Source of the DNA: Alphaproteobacteria bacterium
GTDB taxonomy: Bacteria; Myxococcota_A; UBA796; GCA-2862545
Assembly: GCA_020632875.1 (NCBI GenBank)
Contig: JACKET010000010.1
Coordinates: 1-64,000, forward strand
Reading direction: 5' to 3'
Length of the DNA stretch: 64,000 bases
The position numbers and the translations under genes are program-made. Under the pieces are notes generated by a model, which searched no databases, was not told the origin of the DNA, and worked only from the letters and a program-made list of their open reading frames with translations. Positions 37,871 to 48,703 of this stretch are shown here, piece after piece (position 1 is the stretch's first letter; each line of letters starts with the position of its first letter).

Positions 37871-38278
37871 CTAGAACGCCTGCATCACGCCGAAGATGCC
37901 GTAGACGAGCGCGGCGTTGAGCCCCGCCGCCACGACCCAGCGCCACCGCGCGTCGGCGTCGCCCTCGGAGAGCTTCACGAGCGCGGGCTTGGTGCCCATG
38001 CCCACGAGCATCCCCTGGAGCACGACCGCGAGCACCCCGAGCCACAGGTACGGCGTGCCGAGCGGGAACCCGACCGCGAACCACGCCCCTACGCCCAGGA
38101 GCCCGATGATGCCCATCAGCGCGGGCTCGACGCGACGCCCGAGCACGACGCCGGCCTTCACGAGGCCGGGCTTGGGACCGGTGAGCGCATTGACGAGCGC
38201 GAGCACGACCGAGATCGATGCCGACAGCACGAGCAGGTACGCCAGACCGGAGTGACCGTGGATGAGTCCCGTGACCAT
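37871..38278 (-). CDS. Four-helix membrane protein of unknown function
   Basis: 135 aa with about four transmembrane helices (GLAYLLVLSASISVVLALVNALTG, LMGIIGLLGVGAWFAVGF, YLWLGVLAVVLQGMLVGMG, WVVAAGLNAALVYGIFGVMQAF). It starts MVTGLIHGHSG; ATG 38278 has AGAGGG upstream. It is the first gene of a short pair with the coiled-coil gene downstream. The HGHSG N-terminus and TKPALVKLSEGDADARW loop are not recognised. Confidence 0.68.
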   Translation of the reverse strand: MVTGLIHGHSGLAYLLVLSASISVVLALVNALTGPKPGLVKAGVVLGRRVEPALMGIIGLLGVGAWFAVGFPLGTPYLWLGVLAVVLQGMLVGMGTKPALVKLSEGDADARWRWVVAAGLNAALVYGIFGVMQAF

Positions 38279-38764
38279 TCGCCGCCCTCTCTCGGCCCGT
38301 CGGGTAACGAGGCGCCGCGCCTCGCGCACTCCCCCGTCCGGTCCGAAATGTGAAGTGAGCTACATTTTTTCGGGGCGGACATCCGTTGTCCCCATTCTCC
38401 CCAGACATAGGTAGAAGCTCGATTCTCGTCCGAATCAACAGCTGTGGAAAAGTATGGGGGCGACAGGGGACGGCTTTGGGACAGCGCCGCGGCAGGATTC
38501 CCGCAGACCTCCGGACACGCCCGACTGGCGGGGTTCGTCCGTTGTCCGCCCTGTGGAAGAACGGGCGGTTCAGCGCGAGCCCACCCACAACATGTTGGGG
38601 TTGCTCTGATTTCCGACCACTAGATATTGTGTCTGGGCTTGAGGCGAACACCTTCCGTCCCTCGCGTCCCCGGGCGTCCAGCACGGGGTCCACCGGGACA
38701 TCGCCCCCGCAGAAGCCGTTTCGGCACCCACCACCTACATTCCCGAACTCCCTACGAGGTGACC
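38279..38764. other. Intergenic regulatory region upstream of nrdJ
   Basis: 485 bp without a credible gene and less GC-rich than its surroundings. It holds a TTTTTT stretch near 38365, the direct repeat TCCGTTGTCC (38382-38391 and 38538-38547), a TGTGGAAAA element near 38440 and the two NrdR boxes listed separately. No B12 riboswitch core was seen. It is the divergent promoter region for nrdJ and the membrane protein at 37871. Confidence 0.7.
38585..38632. promoter_or_regulatory. Pair of NrdR boxes, 32 bp apart
   Basis: CCACTAGATATTGTGT (38617-38632) matches the NrdR consensus ACACWATATATWGTGT at 14 of 16 positions. CCACAACATGTTGGGG (38585-38600) matches at about 11 of 16 and has a perfect inner palindrome. 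Start-to-start spacing is 32 bp, three helical turns, the spacing known for NrdR operators. They lie ~130-180 bp before nrdJ, so repression of nrdJ by ATP/dATP-bound NrdR is expected. Confidence 0.8.
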
Positions 38765-42394
<3,630 letters not shown>

Positions 42395-42531
42395 GAGCCC
42401 GGAGCCCGGAGCCTGGAGGAGCGGCTCGTCCCGATGGGGCGGGCCGTTTCTGCTCAGAGCGGCCTCGCTCCGGCTCGAATCTCGCACAGCGGCCACAGCG
42501 GGCCACAGCGCTCGTTTCTCGGAGGTCCAGG

Positions 42532-42806
42532 ATGAAGACCACCTACGCCGGCGCCTGCCACTGCGGCCGCTTCCGCTTCGAGGTCACCGCCGACATCGAC
42601 CACGTGCGGGTGTGCGACTGCTCCCTCTGCCACATGCGCGGCGCGCTCATCCATCGTGTGCCCGAGGAGGACGTACGCCTCGAACGCCGTGCTCTGCGGA
42701 GACTCCGTTCACGGGCTGGTCGGTCAACACACGATGCCTCGCGGGCTTCGACCCCGCGTCCGTGCGTACGAAGCCCGTCTTCGGAAGCCGGCTTCGACTT
42801 CCGTAG
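42532..42806 (+). pseudogene. Broken GFA-family (glutathione-dependent formaldehyde-activating/CENP-V-like) gene
   Basis: ATG 42532 starts a normal GFA N-terminus (YAGACHCGRFRFEV, then VRVCDCSLCHMRGALIHRVPEEDVRLE) with its Cys zinc ligands. After RLE the frame loses family sequence. A GFA C-terminus (GWSVNTRCLAGFDPASV, ending RLRLP and TAG 42806) appears in another frame about 45 nt further on. The middle part that carries the remaining zinc ligands is missing, so an internal deletion of roughly 100-130 nt has also shifted the frame. Probably non-functional. Confidence 0.75.
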
Positions 42807-42816
42807 GCCAGGATCG

Positions 42817-43617
42817 TCAGGTCGCGAGCCGCTCGTTCGTTCGATTCATCCGGGTGATCAGCGCCGAGTCCAGGGCACCCGCGGCGAGCGCCTCGTAGAC
42901 GGCGTCGAACACGGCGATGACGTCGCCGTCCATCACATCGGGGAGCCCTACCGGCTCCGCCGAGTCGTCCTGGGTGCGCAGCTCCGGTCGAACCGCCTCC
43001 ACGGCGCGGTCGAGGTCTCCCGTGCCGAGCCACGAGAGCACGGCGCCCACCTCCCGTCGAGGGTCCTCGAGAACACGCTCGTACGCGACGACGTGGACCG
43101 GGTACCTCCGGATGCTCGCGTCGTGGATGAGCGCGTAGATCTGCTTCCACCAAGCGATCGCGGGGTGGAGGGCCTCCCGGGACCGGGCGTGGTGCGCGAG
43201 CCGGTTCGCGAGGGCGTCATCGGGGAGGTCCCCTGCCCGCACCCGCTCCGACATCGACGCGTTCTCGATGTCGATCAGGCGCTCGAAGCTCGTGCAGAAC
43301 TGGCGCCAGGGCCGAAGGGTCGCCACGACCCGATCGATGAAGGCGTGGTCCGTGCGACGCAATCCCGCGATGAAAACCTTGAGCACATGCTCACGCGTGG
43401 CCATCGGATGCAGGTAGACACCGGAGCGCGGGTCGGGATTGGTCTCGAAGTACACGCCGTGCCGGAGGCGAGACTCGAAGAACCCCGCGGGGTTGGCCTC
43501 GTGGATGTCCCGATAGACATCCGGAAACGCGTCGCCGAGGGTCGGCAATCCCGCAGCACGGAGGATCTGCATCCACATGCTCGTTCCGGAGCGTGGCGTG
43601 CCCGTGACGAGGATCAT
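42817..43617 (-). CDS. Sulfotransferase-like P-loop protein
   Basis: 266 aa. The N-terminal PAPS loop is GTPRSGTSMW (residues 6-15), followed by FPDVYRDIHEANPAGFFES. A second conserved stretch near FIDRVVATLRPW matches the 3'-phosphate-binding region only loosely. Similar proteins act on small molecules, glycans or peptides. ATG 43617 overlaps the upstream ferritin-like gene stop by 4 nt (ATGA), so it is the last gene of a five-gene chain from 47241. Substrate unknown. The sulfotransferase at 2187 belongs to the same fold but is a distant relative. Confidence 0.72.
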   Translation of the reverse strand: MILVTGTPRSGTSMWMQILRAAGLPTLGDAFPDVYRDIHEANPAGFFESRLRHGVYFETNPDPRSGVYLHPMATREHVLKVFIAGLRRTDHAFIDRVVATLRPWRQFCTSFERLIDIENASMSERVRAGDLPDDALANRLAHHARSREALHPAIAWWKQIYALIHDASIRRYPVHVVAYERVLEDPRREVGAVLSWLGTGDLDRAVEAVRPELRTQDDSAEPVGLPDVMDGDVIAVFDAVYEALAAGALDSALITRMNRTNERLAT

Positions 43618-44906
43618 GCGGCGGCTTCACTCAGGAGCAGTGCAGCCGCGACGGGACGGATGACCGCGTCGAAACAGTAGCGGGCGGCCGCGAGCTCAAC
43701 GTCCGAAGCGAGCAGGCCGTAGCCGGGGAGCGGGTCACCCGAGGCCGAAGCATGCCAGGCCGGCTCCGACGCGAACGTCGAGGCAAGGGCCTCACGAACC
43801 TGTTCGCCCCCCTGCTCCAGCGCCCAGGCGAGGATCGCCCACGCCAACTCGGCATGCCGTGTCTCTTCCTCCGCGATGGTCTGGAGGACGCGGCGAACGT
43901 CGGGATCCGTCGCGGACTCGAGGCGAATCCGCGCGATCCAGGCTCCCAGCGTCTCTCCGATGGCGCCCTCGACCGCCGTGGCGACCGCCAGCTCGACCAG
44001 CGTCGAAGCCCGGAACGCGGGTATCGGCATCGGCCCGGGGCCCACGGGCTCGCCCGCATACACGCTCGCGAGAGCGAAGCACCCCTCCGCGTGGCGGATC
44101 TCGTCCGCCGCAGCGCTCTGGACCCCATGGAGCAGCTGGGGGGGCGCGCCGAGCGCGAGCAGGTCGAGACCGAGGCGGAAGAAGCCCGCCACCGAGCTGT
44201 GCTCGCCACATCCCATGCGCATCCAGTGCTCGCCGAGCCGTGCGACTTCTGCAGGATCGAGCGATCCGTGCGACGAGGCGTCCTCCCGCCCCCACCCCGG
44301 AGCCGGACCGGCAGGCGCGAGGACGACTCCCTCGGCGGAACGGAGCGGACGCCCCAGACACGAGAACCAGACCTCGCACACGAGCTCATACGTGCACTCG
44401 AAGTCGCTCTGACCCTGGAGGCTCACCCCGAGCATGTCCTCGACGACATGCATCGAGTTGTTCCAGTAGGGGATGTCCCAGCACGTCGGAACGGGCTGCA
44501 GCCACGCTCCTCCCTGGAAGGGATCCGCCGGACAGATCAACGTCGGAGGGCTGAGGATCCCGGTCACCGTGGTCGTGCCGGACCCCAGGACGCCGTGGGA
44601 GTACTGGCACGGCGTGCCCTCCCAGGCGGTGTCCGTGTCGGCATCCGAATCCGAGTCGGCATCCGAATCCGAGTCGGCATCCGAATCCGAGTCGGCATCC
44701 GAATCCGAGTCGGCATCCGAATCCGAGTCCGTGTCGGCGTCGCTCGGGACCCTGGTCTCGGAGGTCACGCACGACAGGGTCGACGACAGTGCCCCGAGCG
44801 CCAACAACAGGCGCTGCCGGAAGACCGCAGCCCAGACCGACCGCGCGTGAGCATCGGCGTGCTCCGCCCGCAGCGGCAACGGGTGCTCTGGAATCGCCAC
44901 CTTCAC
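43614..44906 (-). CDS. Ferritin-like diiron-type lipoprotein with Asp/Ser linker
   Basis: 430 aa from GTG 44906, chosen for its 4-nt overlap with the upstream stop (GTGA). The N-terminal ~25 residues precede a lipoprotein-type segment with lipobox-like STLSC, then a D-S/D-A linker, a Cys-containing region (CPADPFQGGAWLQPVPTCWDI), and a ferritin-like helical bundle. Its diiron-type ligands can be traced in GEHSSVAGF, ADEIRHAEGCF and EEETRHAELAW. An oxidoreductase or iron-binding role on the outside is suggested. The long N-terminal extension before the lipobox is odd; a start further in would need a non-standard codon. Confidence 0.75.
   Translation of the reverse strand: MKVAIPEHPLPLRAEHADAHARSVWAAVFRQRLLLALGALSSTLSCVTSETRVPSDADTDSDSDADSDSDADSDSDADSDSDADSDSDADTDTAWEGTPCQYSHGVLGSGTTTVTGILSPPTLICPADPFQGGAWLQPVPTCWDIPYWNNSMHVVEDMLGVSLQGQSDFECTYELVCEVWFSCLGRPLRSAEGVVLAPAGPAPGWGREDASSHGSLDPAEVARLGEHWMRMGCGEHSSVAGFFRLGLDLLALGAPPQLLHGVQSAAADEIRHAEGCFALASVYAGEPVGPGPMPIPAFRASTLVELAVATAVEGAIGETLGAWIARIRLESATDPDVRRVLQTIAEEETRHAELAWAILAWALEQGGEQVREALASTFASEPAWHASASGDPLPGYGLLASDVELAAARYCFDAVIRPVAAALLLSEAAA
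44641..44730 (-). repeat. Five perfect or near-perfect 18-bp tandem copies encoding an Asp/Ser linker
   Basis: Unit GCATCCGAATCCGAGTCG (plus strand), copies starting at 44641, 44659, 44677, 44695 and 44713; only the final base of the last copy differs. Read on the minus strand it encodes repeated D-S-D-A-type units after the lipobox of the ferritin-like gene. The near identity suggests recent expansion. Confidence 0.9.
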
Positions 44907-45355
44907 CCCCTCGACCGACGATAGCCGGCGACGTTGCTGCTCGGCGCGAAACGTGGGTGCGATGGGGTCGACGCGGACAGATCGATATCGACGGACACGA
45001 CTCGCACGAGGGTCTCGCGCTGCCGGACCGCCTGGGCGAGCCGATGCAGACCATCGAGCACGAGCGTCATCCCTTCGATCTCGGCGACCCGCAACGGCCA
45101 TCGCAGCTCCGCTGCGTCGATCCGCGCCGTGTGACCAGGGAATCGCGCGGGGTCGGCCAGCACGTCGCGGGGACGGAGGTCGAAGATCCGCTCGGGAGGC
45201 GCGCTGGCCCAGTACGCGAGATCGAGGTGCGGCTCCAGCGCGGCGACCGGCACCGACCTCACGTCCCCACCGAGCGCATGCAGCGATTCGTCCGTCCACC
45301 GCAGCGCGAAGTACACCTCGGCGACCTCGGCGGGCAGCTGGTCCGCCAGCCTCAC
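44903..45355 (-). CDS. ParB/sulfiredoxin-like domain protein
   Basis: 150 aa. The most telling segment is GMTLVLDGLHRLAQAVRQRETLVRVVSVD, matching the DGxHRxxA motif of the ParB-N/sulfiredoxin fold, which binds nucleotide phosphates. The rest (DVRSVPVAALEPHLDLAYWAS, PARFPGHTARIDAAEL) fits a small alpha-beta domain. GTG 45355 overlaps the methyltransferase stop by 4 nt (GTGA). There is no DNA-binding HTH, so it is not a chromosome-partition ParB. It may be a small kinase-, CTPase- or reductase-like member; the assignment rests on one motif. Confidence 0.55.
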   Translation of the reverse strand: MRLADQLPAEVAEVYFALRWTDESLHALGGDVRSVPVAALEPHLDLAYWASAPPERIFDLRPRDVLADPARFPGHTARIDAAELRWPLRVAEIEGMTLVLDGLHRLAQAVRQRETLVRVVSVDIDLSASTPSHPRFAPSSNVAGYRRSRG

Positions 45356-46083
45356 GCGCGGCGCGCGACGACCACGATGTCGCCCTCGGCCTCGTAGGGC
45401 CGGCCGTCGAACCCGCTGGACCACCGCAACGGCGTGAAGCCCGCCCGCACCAGGAGGTGCTCCAGCTCGTAGCGGAACGTCCAGCGCATCACGAAGGACG
45501 AGCTGCCGAGCACCTCGCCGGTCTCCGGATCCACGAAGTCGAAGTGGACCCGGTTGTGCTGCAGCACCCGGTCCCGCGTGATCGTGGCCTTCCGCAGGAC
45601 CTGCCGGCCCTCCCACGTGAACGTCATCTCTCCGCGCTGGACGTCCTGCGCGAAGCTCTCGAGCTTGGGCTCGAACACGTCCAGCGCGACCCACCCGCCG
45701 GGGCGCAGGTGGGCGTGGACGCGCCCCAGCGCCTCCAGCTGGTCGTCGGGCGTCTCGAGGTGCATGAACGACCGGAACGGGAAGGTCGCCAGCGCGAAGT
45801 CACGCCGCGGCAGGTCGAGGGACTCGGCCATCCCGCGCACCAGGGTCGCGCCCGCCGGCAGCCTGCGCCGCGCGATCGCGAGCATGGCCTCCGAGGGATC
45901 CACCCCGACGACCTCGTGACCCGCCTCCGCGATGGGGAGCAACACGCGCCCCGTGCCGCAGCCGATCTCGAGGACGGGGCCGCCGCACGTCGCCGCGAGG
46001 CCCGCGTAGAACGCCCGATCGCCGCTCGGGTCGCGCACGGTCGCGTTCACGGCGTCATACGTCTCCGCCAGCAGCCGGTCCAT
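45352..46083 (-). CDS. Class I SAM-dependent methyltransferase
   Basis: 243 aa. Motif I VLEIGCGTGRVLLPIA (about 37-52), acidic motif II end VVGVDPSEAMLAIARR, motif IV-like DFALATFPFRSFMHL and post-motif LRPGGWVALDVFEP are in order. It uses S-adenosylmethionine to methylate an unknown acceptor. Its ATG (46083) follows the upstream stop without a gap (TAGATG), and its stop overlaps the next gene, so it belongs to the five-gene operon 47241-42817. Confidence 0.87.
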   Translation of the reverse strand: MDRLLAETYDAVNATVRDPSGDRAFYAGLAATCGGPVLEIGCGTGRVLLPIAEAGHEVVGVDPSEAMLAIARRRLPAGATLVRGMAESLDLPRRDFALATFPFRSFMHLETPDDQLEALGRVHAHLRPGGWVALDVFEPKLESFAQDVQRGEMTFTWEGRQVLRKATITRDRVLQHNRVHFDFVDPETGEVLGSSSFVMRWTFRYELEHLLVRAGFTPLRWSSGFDGRPYEAEGDIVVVARRA

Positions 46084-47241
46084 CTACCCCCCGATCCCCG
46101 CGAGCCACTCCCGCTCCAGGGTCTCCAGGTCCGCCCCATAGGCCTCGCGGAGCCGCTCGTGCACCGAACCCTCACCGTAGTAGACCGTCAGGAACGTGGA
46201 CATGTCCCCCCGACAGAGCAGGAAGGCCACGAACGACCCCGCCACCGGGTACGTCAGCCTGTCGTCGACCTCTTGGAACGAAGTGAGGAGCCTGGACAGC
46301 GGTGGCAGACGCCCGTCCTCGCGGAACCTCCGCACCCAGACGTCGAGCCCTTCGCCCATCCACTGCCCGCTCATCGCGACCGCGAGGCCCTCCACGAGGA
46401 ACGGGCTGTCGCAGCGGCCGTTCTGGCGGGCGATCACGTGGACGGTCTCGTGCGAATCGACGGGCCACAGCGAGTGGAGGGTGTGTTCGTCGGACACGTG
46501 GGCATTGCCGGCATTCCCCGTCAGGCACGTCTTGGTCGCGCGGTCGGGGTACCGGAAGTAGTCGATCGGCTCGGACGCCCGGAGGCCGAGCCGCCCTTCG
46601 AGCTCGGCGAGGATGGCGCCGTTGCGCTTTCGCTGGGCCTCCGTCATCGGCCCTCCGGGCAGCGTGTGGAAGCGATGCCGCGTGGTCTCGGTCACGGCCC
46701 ACTCGGGCGCGGGGATGCGCTCGGCGGACACGTCGTCGACCCACGCCGTGCCCGTCATCGATACGAAGAGGACCACGCGGCCCGAGACCGCCCCGTCCGG
46801 CACGGCCGCGCAGATCGACAGCCGCGTCCAGTCCTGATCCGGCGCCGCCTGAACCGCCTGGACGGGCTTGCCGCCCACCTCGACGATCTCCCCCTTCGCA
46901 TCCTCGAACACCATGCCGAGGTAGCGATTGTCGAACTGACCGCCCTCCCTGCGCAGGCCCTCGGTCCGCACCCACCCCTCGACGAGGAACCGATCGCCCA
47001 GCGCAGCCGGCTCCGCGCGCGACAGGACCACCGGCCAGCGCTCCACGTCCCCCCTCCCCACGAACCGCAGGGCCTGCGAACCGTCCCGCCCTTCCGGAAC
47101 GATGCCGATCGAAGGCTCCTTGTCGCCGCTGCCCGTCGTGGCTCCGACCTGCGTCGACCAGCCCGCGGGAAGCACACCGGGCACGTCGAATCCCGTGGCC
47201 ACGACGGGCTCGGCGAGCGCGACGGCGACGAGAAGGACCAT
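46084..47241 (-). CDS. Exported HExxH zinc metallopeptidase-like protein
   Basis: 385 aa. Signal peptide MVLLVAVALAEP. Residues ~20-170 form a beta-rich carbohydrate-binding-like domain (RFLVEGWVRTEGL, SGRVVLFVSMTGTAWVDDVSAE). The C-terminal half has HETVHVIARQNG (HExxH) followed about 20 residues later by the third ligand in FLVEGLAVAM, the layout of the MA-clan gluzincins. A plausible outside protease. It is the first gene of the five-gene operon. The HETVH signature rather than HELxH places it outside the common families. Confidence 0.7.
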   Translation of the reverse strand: MVLLVAVALAEPVVATGFDVPGVLPAGWSTQVGATTGSGDKEPSIGIVPEGRDGSQALRFVGRGDVERWPVVLSRAEPAALGDRFLVEGWVRTEGLRREGGQFDNRYLGMVFEDAKGEIVEVGGKPVQAVQAAPDQDWTRLSICAAVPDGAVSGRVVLFVSMTGTAWVDDVSAERIPAPEWAVTETTRHRFHTLPGGPMTEAQRKRNGAILAELEGRLGLRASEPIDYFRYPDRATKTCLTGNAGNAHVSDEHTLHSLWPVDSHETVHVIARQNGRCDSPFLVEGLAVAMSGQWMGEGLDVWVRRFREDGRLPPLSRLLTSFQEVDDRLTYPVAGSFVAFLLCRGDMSTFLTVYYGEGSVHERLREAYGADLETLEREWLAGIGG

Positions 47242-47293
47242 CCGCCCAGTGTACCCGACATCGCGCAGGCGGTAGGGTCGTCGCGGAGGAGCC

Positions 47294-47776
47294 ATGGACG
47301 GACGGAGCGCCCTGCTCGGGTTCGCGAGCGGTGCAGTGGTCGGCGGAGCCGTCGTGGCGGCCCTGCTGGCAGGAGGCCCCGCCACAGCCCCTGATCCTCC
47401 GGCAGCGGAGGCGCGTGCACCGACGCGCGACGTCCCGTCCGCGGGCGTCTCGCCGACCCCGACCCGCGCCCCGCGCCCCGCGGTGCCCGCAGCCAACGAG
47501 CTCGACGCCCTGCGGCTCGAGAACCAGCTGCTGCGCGGCCAGCTCGGCGCGCTCGGAGGGCTCGAGATCCCGTGGCCCTCCGACGTGGACGACCGCCTCC
47601 GCGCGGGCCGCATCACGCCCTGGGTCGAAGCCGGTGTGGCGTCTCTCGACGGCATCGCGCGAAGCGCATCCAGGTCCGACACGAGGCGCTGTTGGGCGAG
47701 TGGATGGAGTAGTCCCCTCCCTCACGGGCAGGCCACGTCGCCCCGAAGTGCCGTGACCCGTCCGTCGACGGCGTAG
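47294..47776 (+). CDS. Small membrane-anchored protein, C-terminus doubtful
   Basis: 160 aa. An N-terminal helix (LLGFASGAVVGGAVVAALLAGG) is followed by a Pro/Ala/Arg-rich linker and a short coiled coil (ANELDALRLENQLLRGQLGALGG), a layout of anchored periplasmic proteins. ATG 47294. From about residue 110 the composition turns Arg/Ser-rich and the end overlaps the convergent gene by 55 nt. Another frame ends with ALLGEWME and a stop at 47711, so a frameshift may hide the true end. Divergent from the metallopeptidase gene, 52 bp away. Confidence 0.5.
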   Translation: MDGRSALLGFASGAVVGGAVVAALLAGGPATAPDPPAAEARAPTRDVPSAGVSPTPTRAPRPAVPAANELDALRLENQLLRGQLGALGGLEIPWPSDVDDRLRAGRITPWVEAGVASLDGIARSASRSDTRRCWASGWSSPLPHGQATSPRSAVTRPSTA

Positions 47777-48633
47777 TGGACGTACGACGCGGCGAACGCG
47801 TCGTCGCGCTCGGGCTCCTGGCCCCACACCCACGAGCCCGGACCGCCCGCCTCGACCTCGATCAGGGCGTCGAGCTGGCTGTACGTCTGCCACACGTACA
47901 GCGCACGGTCGAGGATGCCGGCGTCGCGGTCCGCCACCTGGAGCGTCGGGACGATGCGGCTGTCCGAGCCCATCGACGTGTGCAGATCGAGCAGCCACAT
48001 CATGCGCGCCGGTGCGCCGTACTCGCCGCGGATGCGGTGCGACAGCCACAGGTCCCGGCCTCCCGGATACGAGGCGGCGGCGCAGTAGTCGTCCGCCGCC
48101 GCGTCGAGCTCGGGGAGCACGATGGCCCCCGCCTCGAACAGCGCGACGAACGCGGGCTCCAGCTCGGCATACGACACGGCGCTGTCGGGCACCCGAACGC
48201 CCCAGCGCCCCCGCCAGTGCGGCGACCCGGCGAGGAGGTCGGCCGCGAGGGCGACGGTGTCGAGCGTCTCGGGGGTGAGCCCGTCGATCAGCACGGCGTG
48301 CGGCCGCTCGTACAGGAGCAGGGTGTCGACGGTCTGCGCGAGCAGGTCCGCATCGTCACCGGCGTCCACGATCGCCGCCCAGTCGTCGGGGTCGAGCCCT
48401 TCCGGCCGCACGGCGCTCGCCGGCATCGTCGACCCGTAGAACCCGTAGGTGTAGCGGATGGCGTCCCACGAGGCGGCATCCCCGTCGAAAGCGTGGAAGC
48501 TCACGGGCCGCGGATCCACGAGGACGGGCGCTGGATCGGGCTCCATCACGGGGACATCCGGGACCACGGCGGGCGGACCCTCCACGGACACGGGGACTTC
48601 GGGCGCACAGGCGAGCAGGAAGAGCGACAGCAT
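47722..48633 (-). CDS. Lipoprotein of unknown function
   Basis: 303 aa. A short lipoprotein signal with lipobox LLAC (MLSLFLLACAPE) is followed by a Pro/Val-rich linker and an alpha-beta domain (SFHAFDGDAASWDAIRYTYGFYG, HAVLIDGLTPETLDTVALAADLL, MMWLLDLHTSMGSDSRIVPTL). The last part has acidic and aromatic strands. GGAGG lies at the right distance from ATG 48633. No known family is recognised; a periplasmic substrate-binding or glycan-related fold is possible but not shown. Confidence 0.7.
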   Translation of the reverse strand: MLSLFLLACAPEVPVSVEGPPAVVPDVPVMEPDPAPVLVDPRPVSFHAFDGDAASWDAIRYTYGFYGSTMPASAVRPEGLDPDDWAAIVDAGDDADLLAQTVDTLLLYERPHAVLIDGLTPETLDTVALAADLLAGSPHWRGRWGVRVPDSAVSYAELEPAFVALFEAGAIVLPELDAAADDYCAAASYPGGRDLWLSHRIRGEYGAPARMMWLLDLHTSMGSDSRIVPTLQVADRDAGILDRALYVWQTYSQLDALIEVEAGGPGSWVWGQEPERDDAFAASYVHYAVDGRVTALRGDVACP

Positions 48634-48703
48634 GGAGCCTCCAGAGCTGGCCCCGATGTAGGCCGTCGGGCGGGCGGAGGGGTCCCACACGGATCCCACG
48701 GGC

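Noticed and set aside
38279..38764. Possible cobalamin riboswitch or DnaA boxes upstream of nrdJ
   Set aside because: No B12-box core was seen; TGTGGAAAA has only one DnaA-like copy, so the evidence is too weak.
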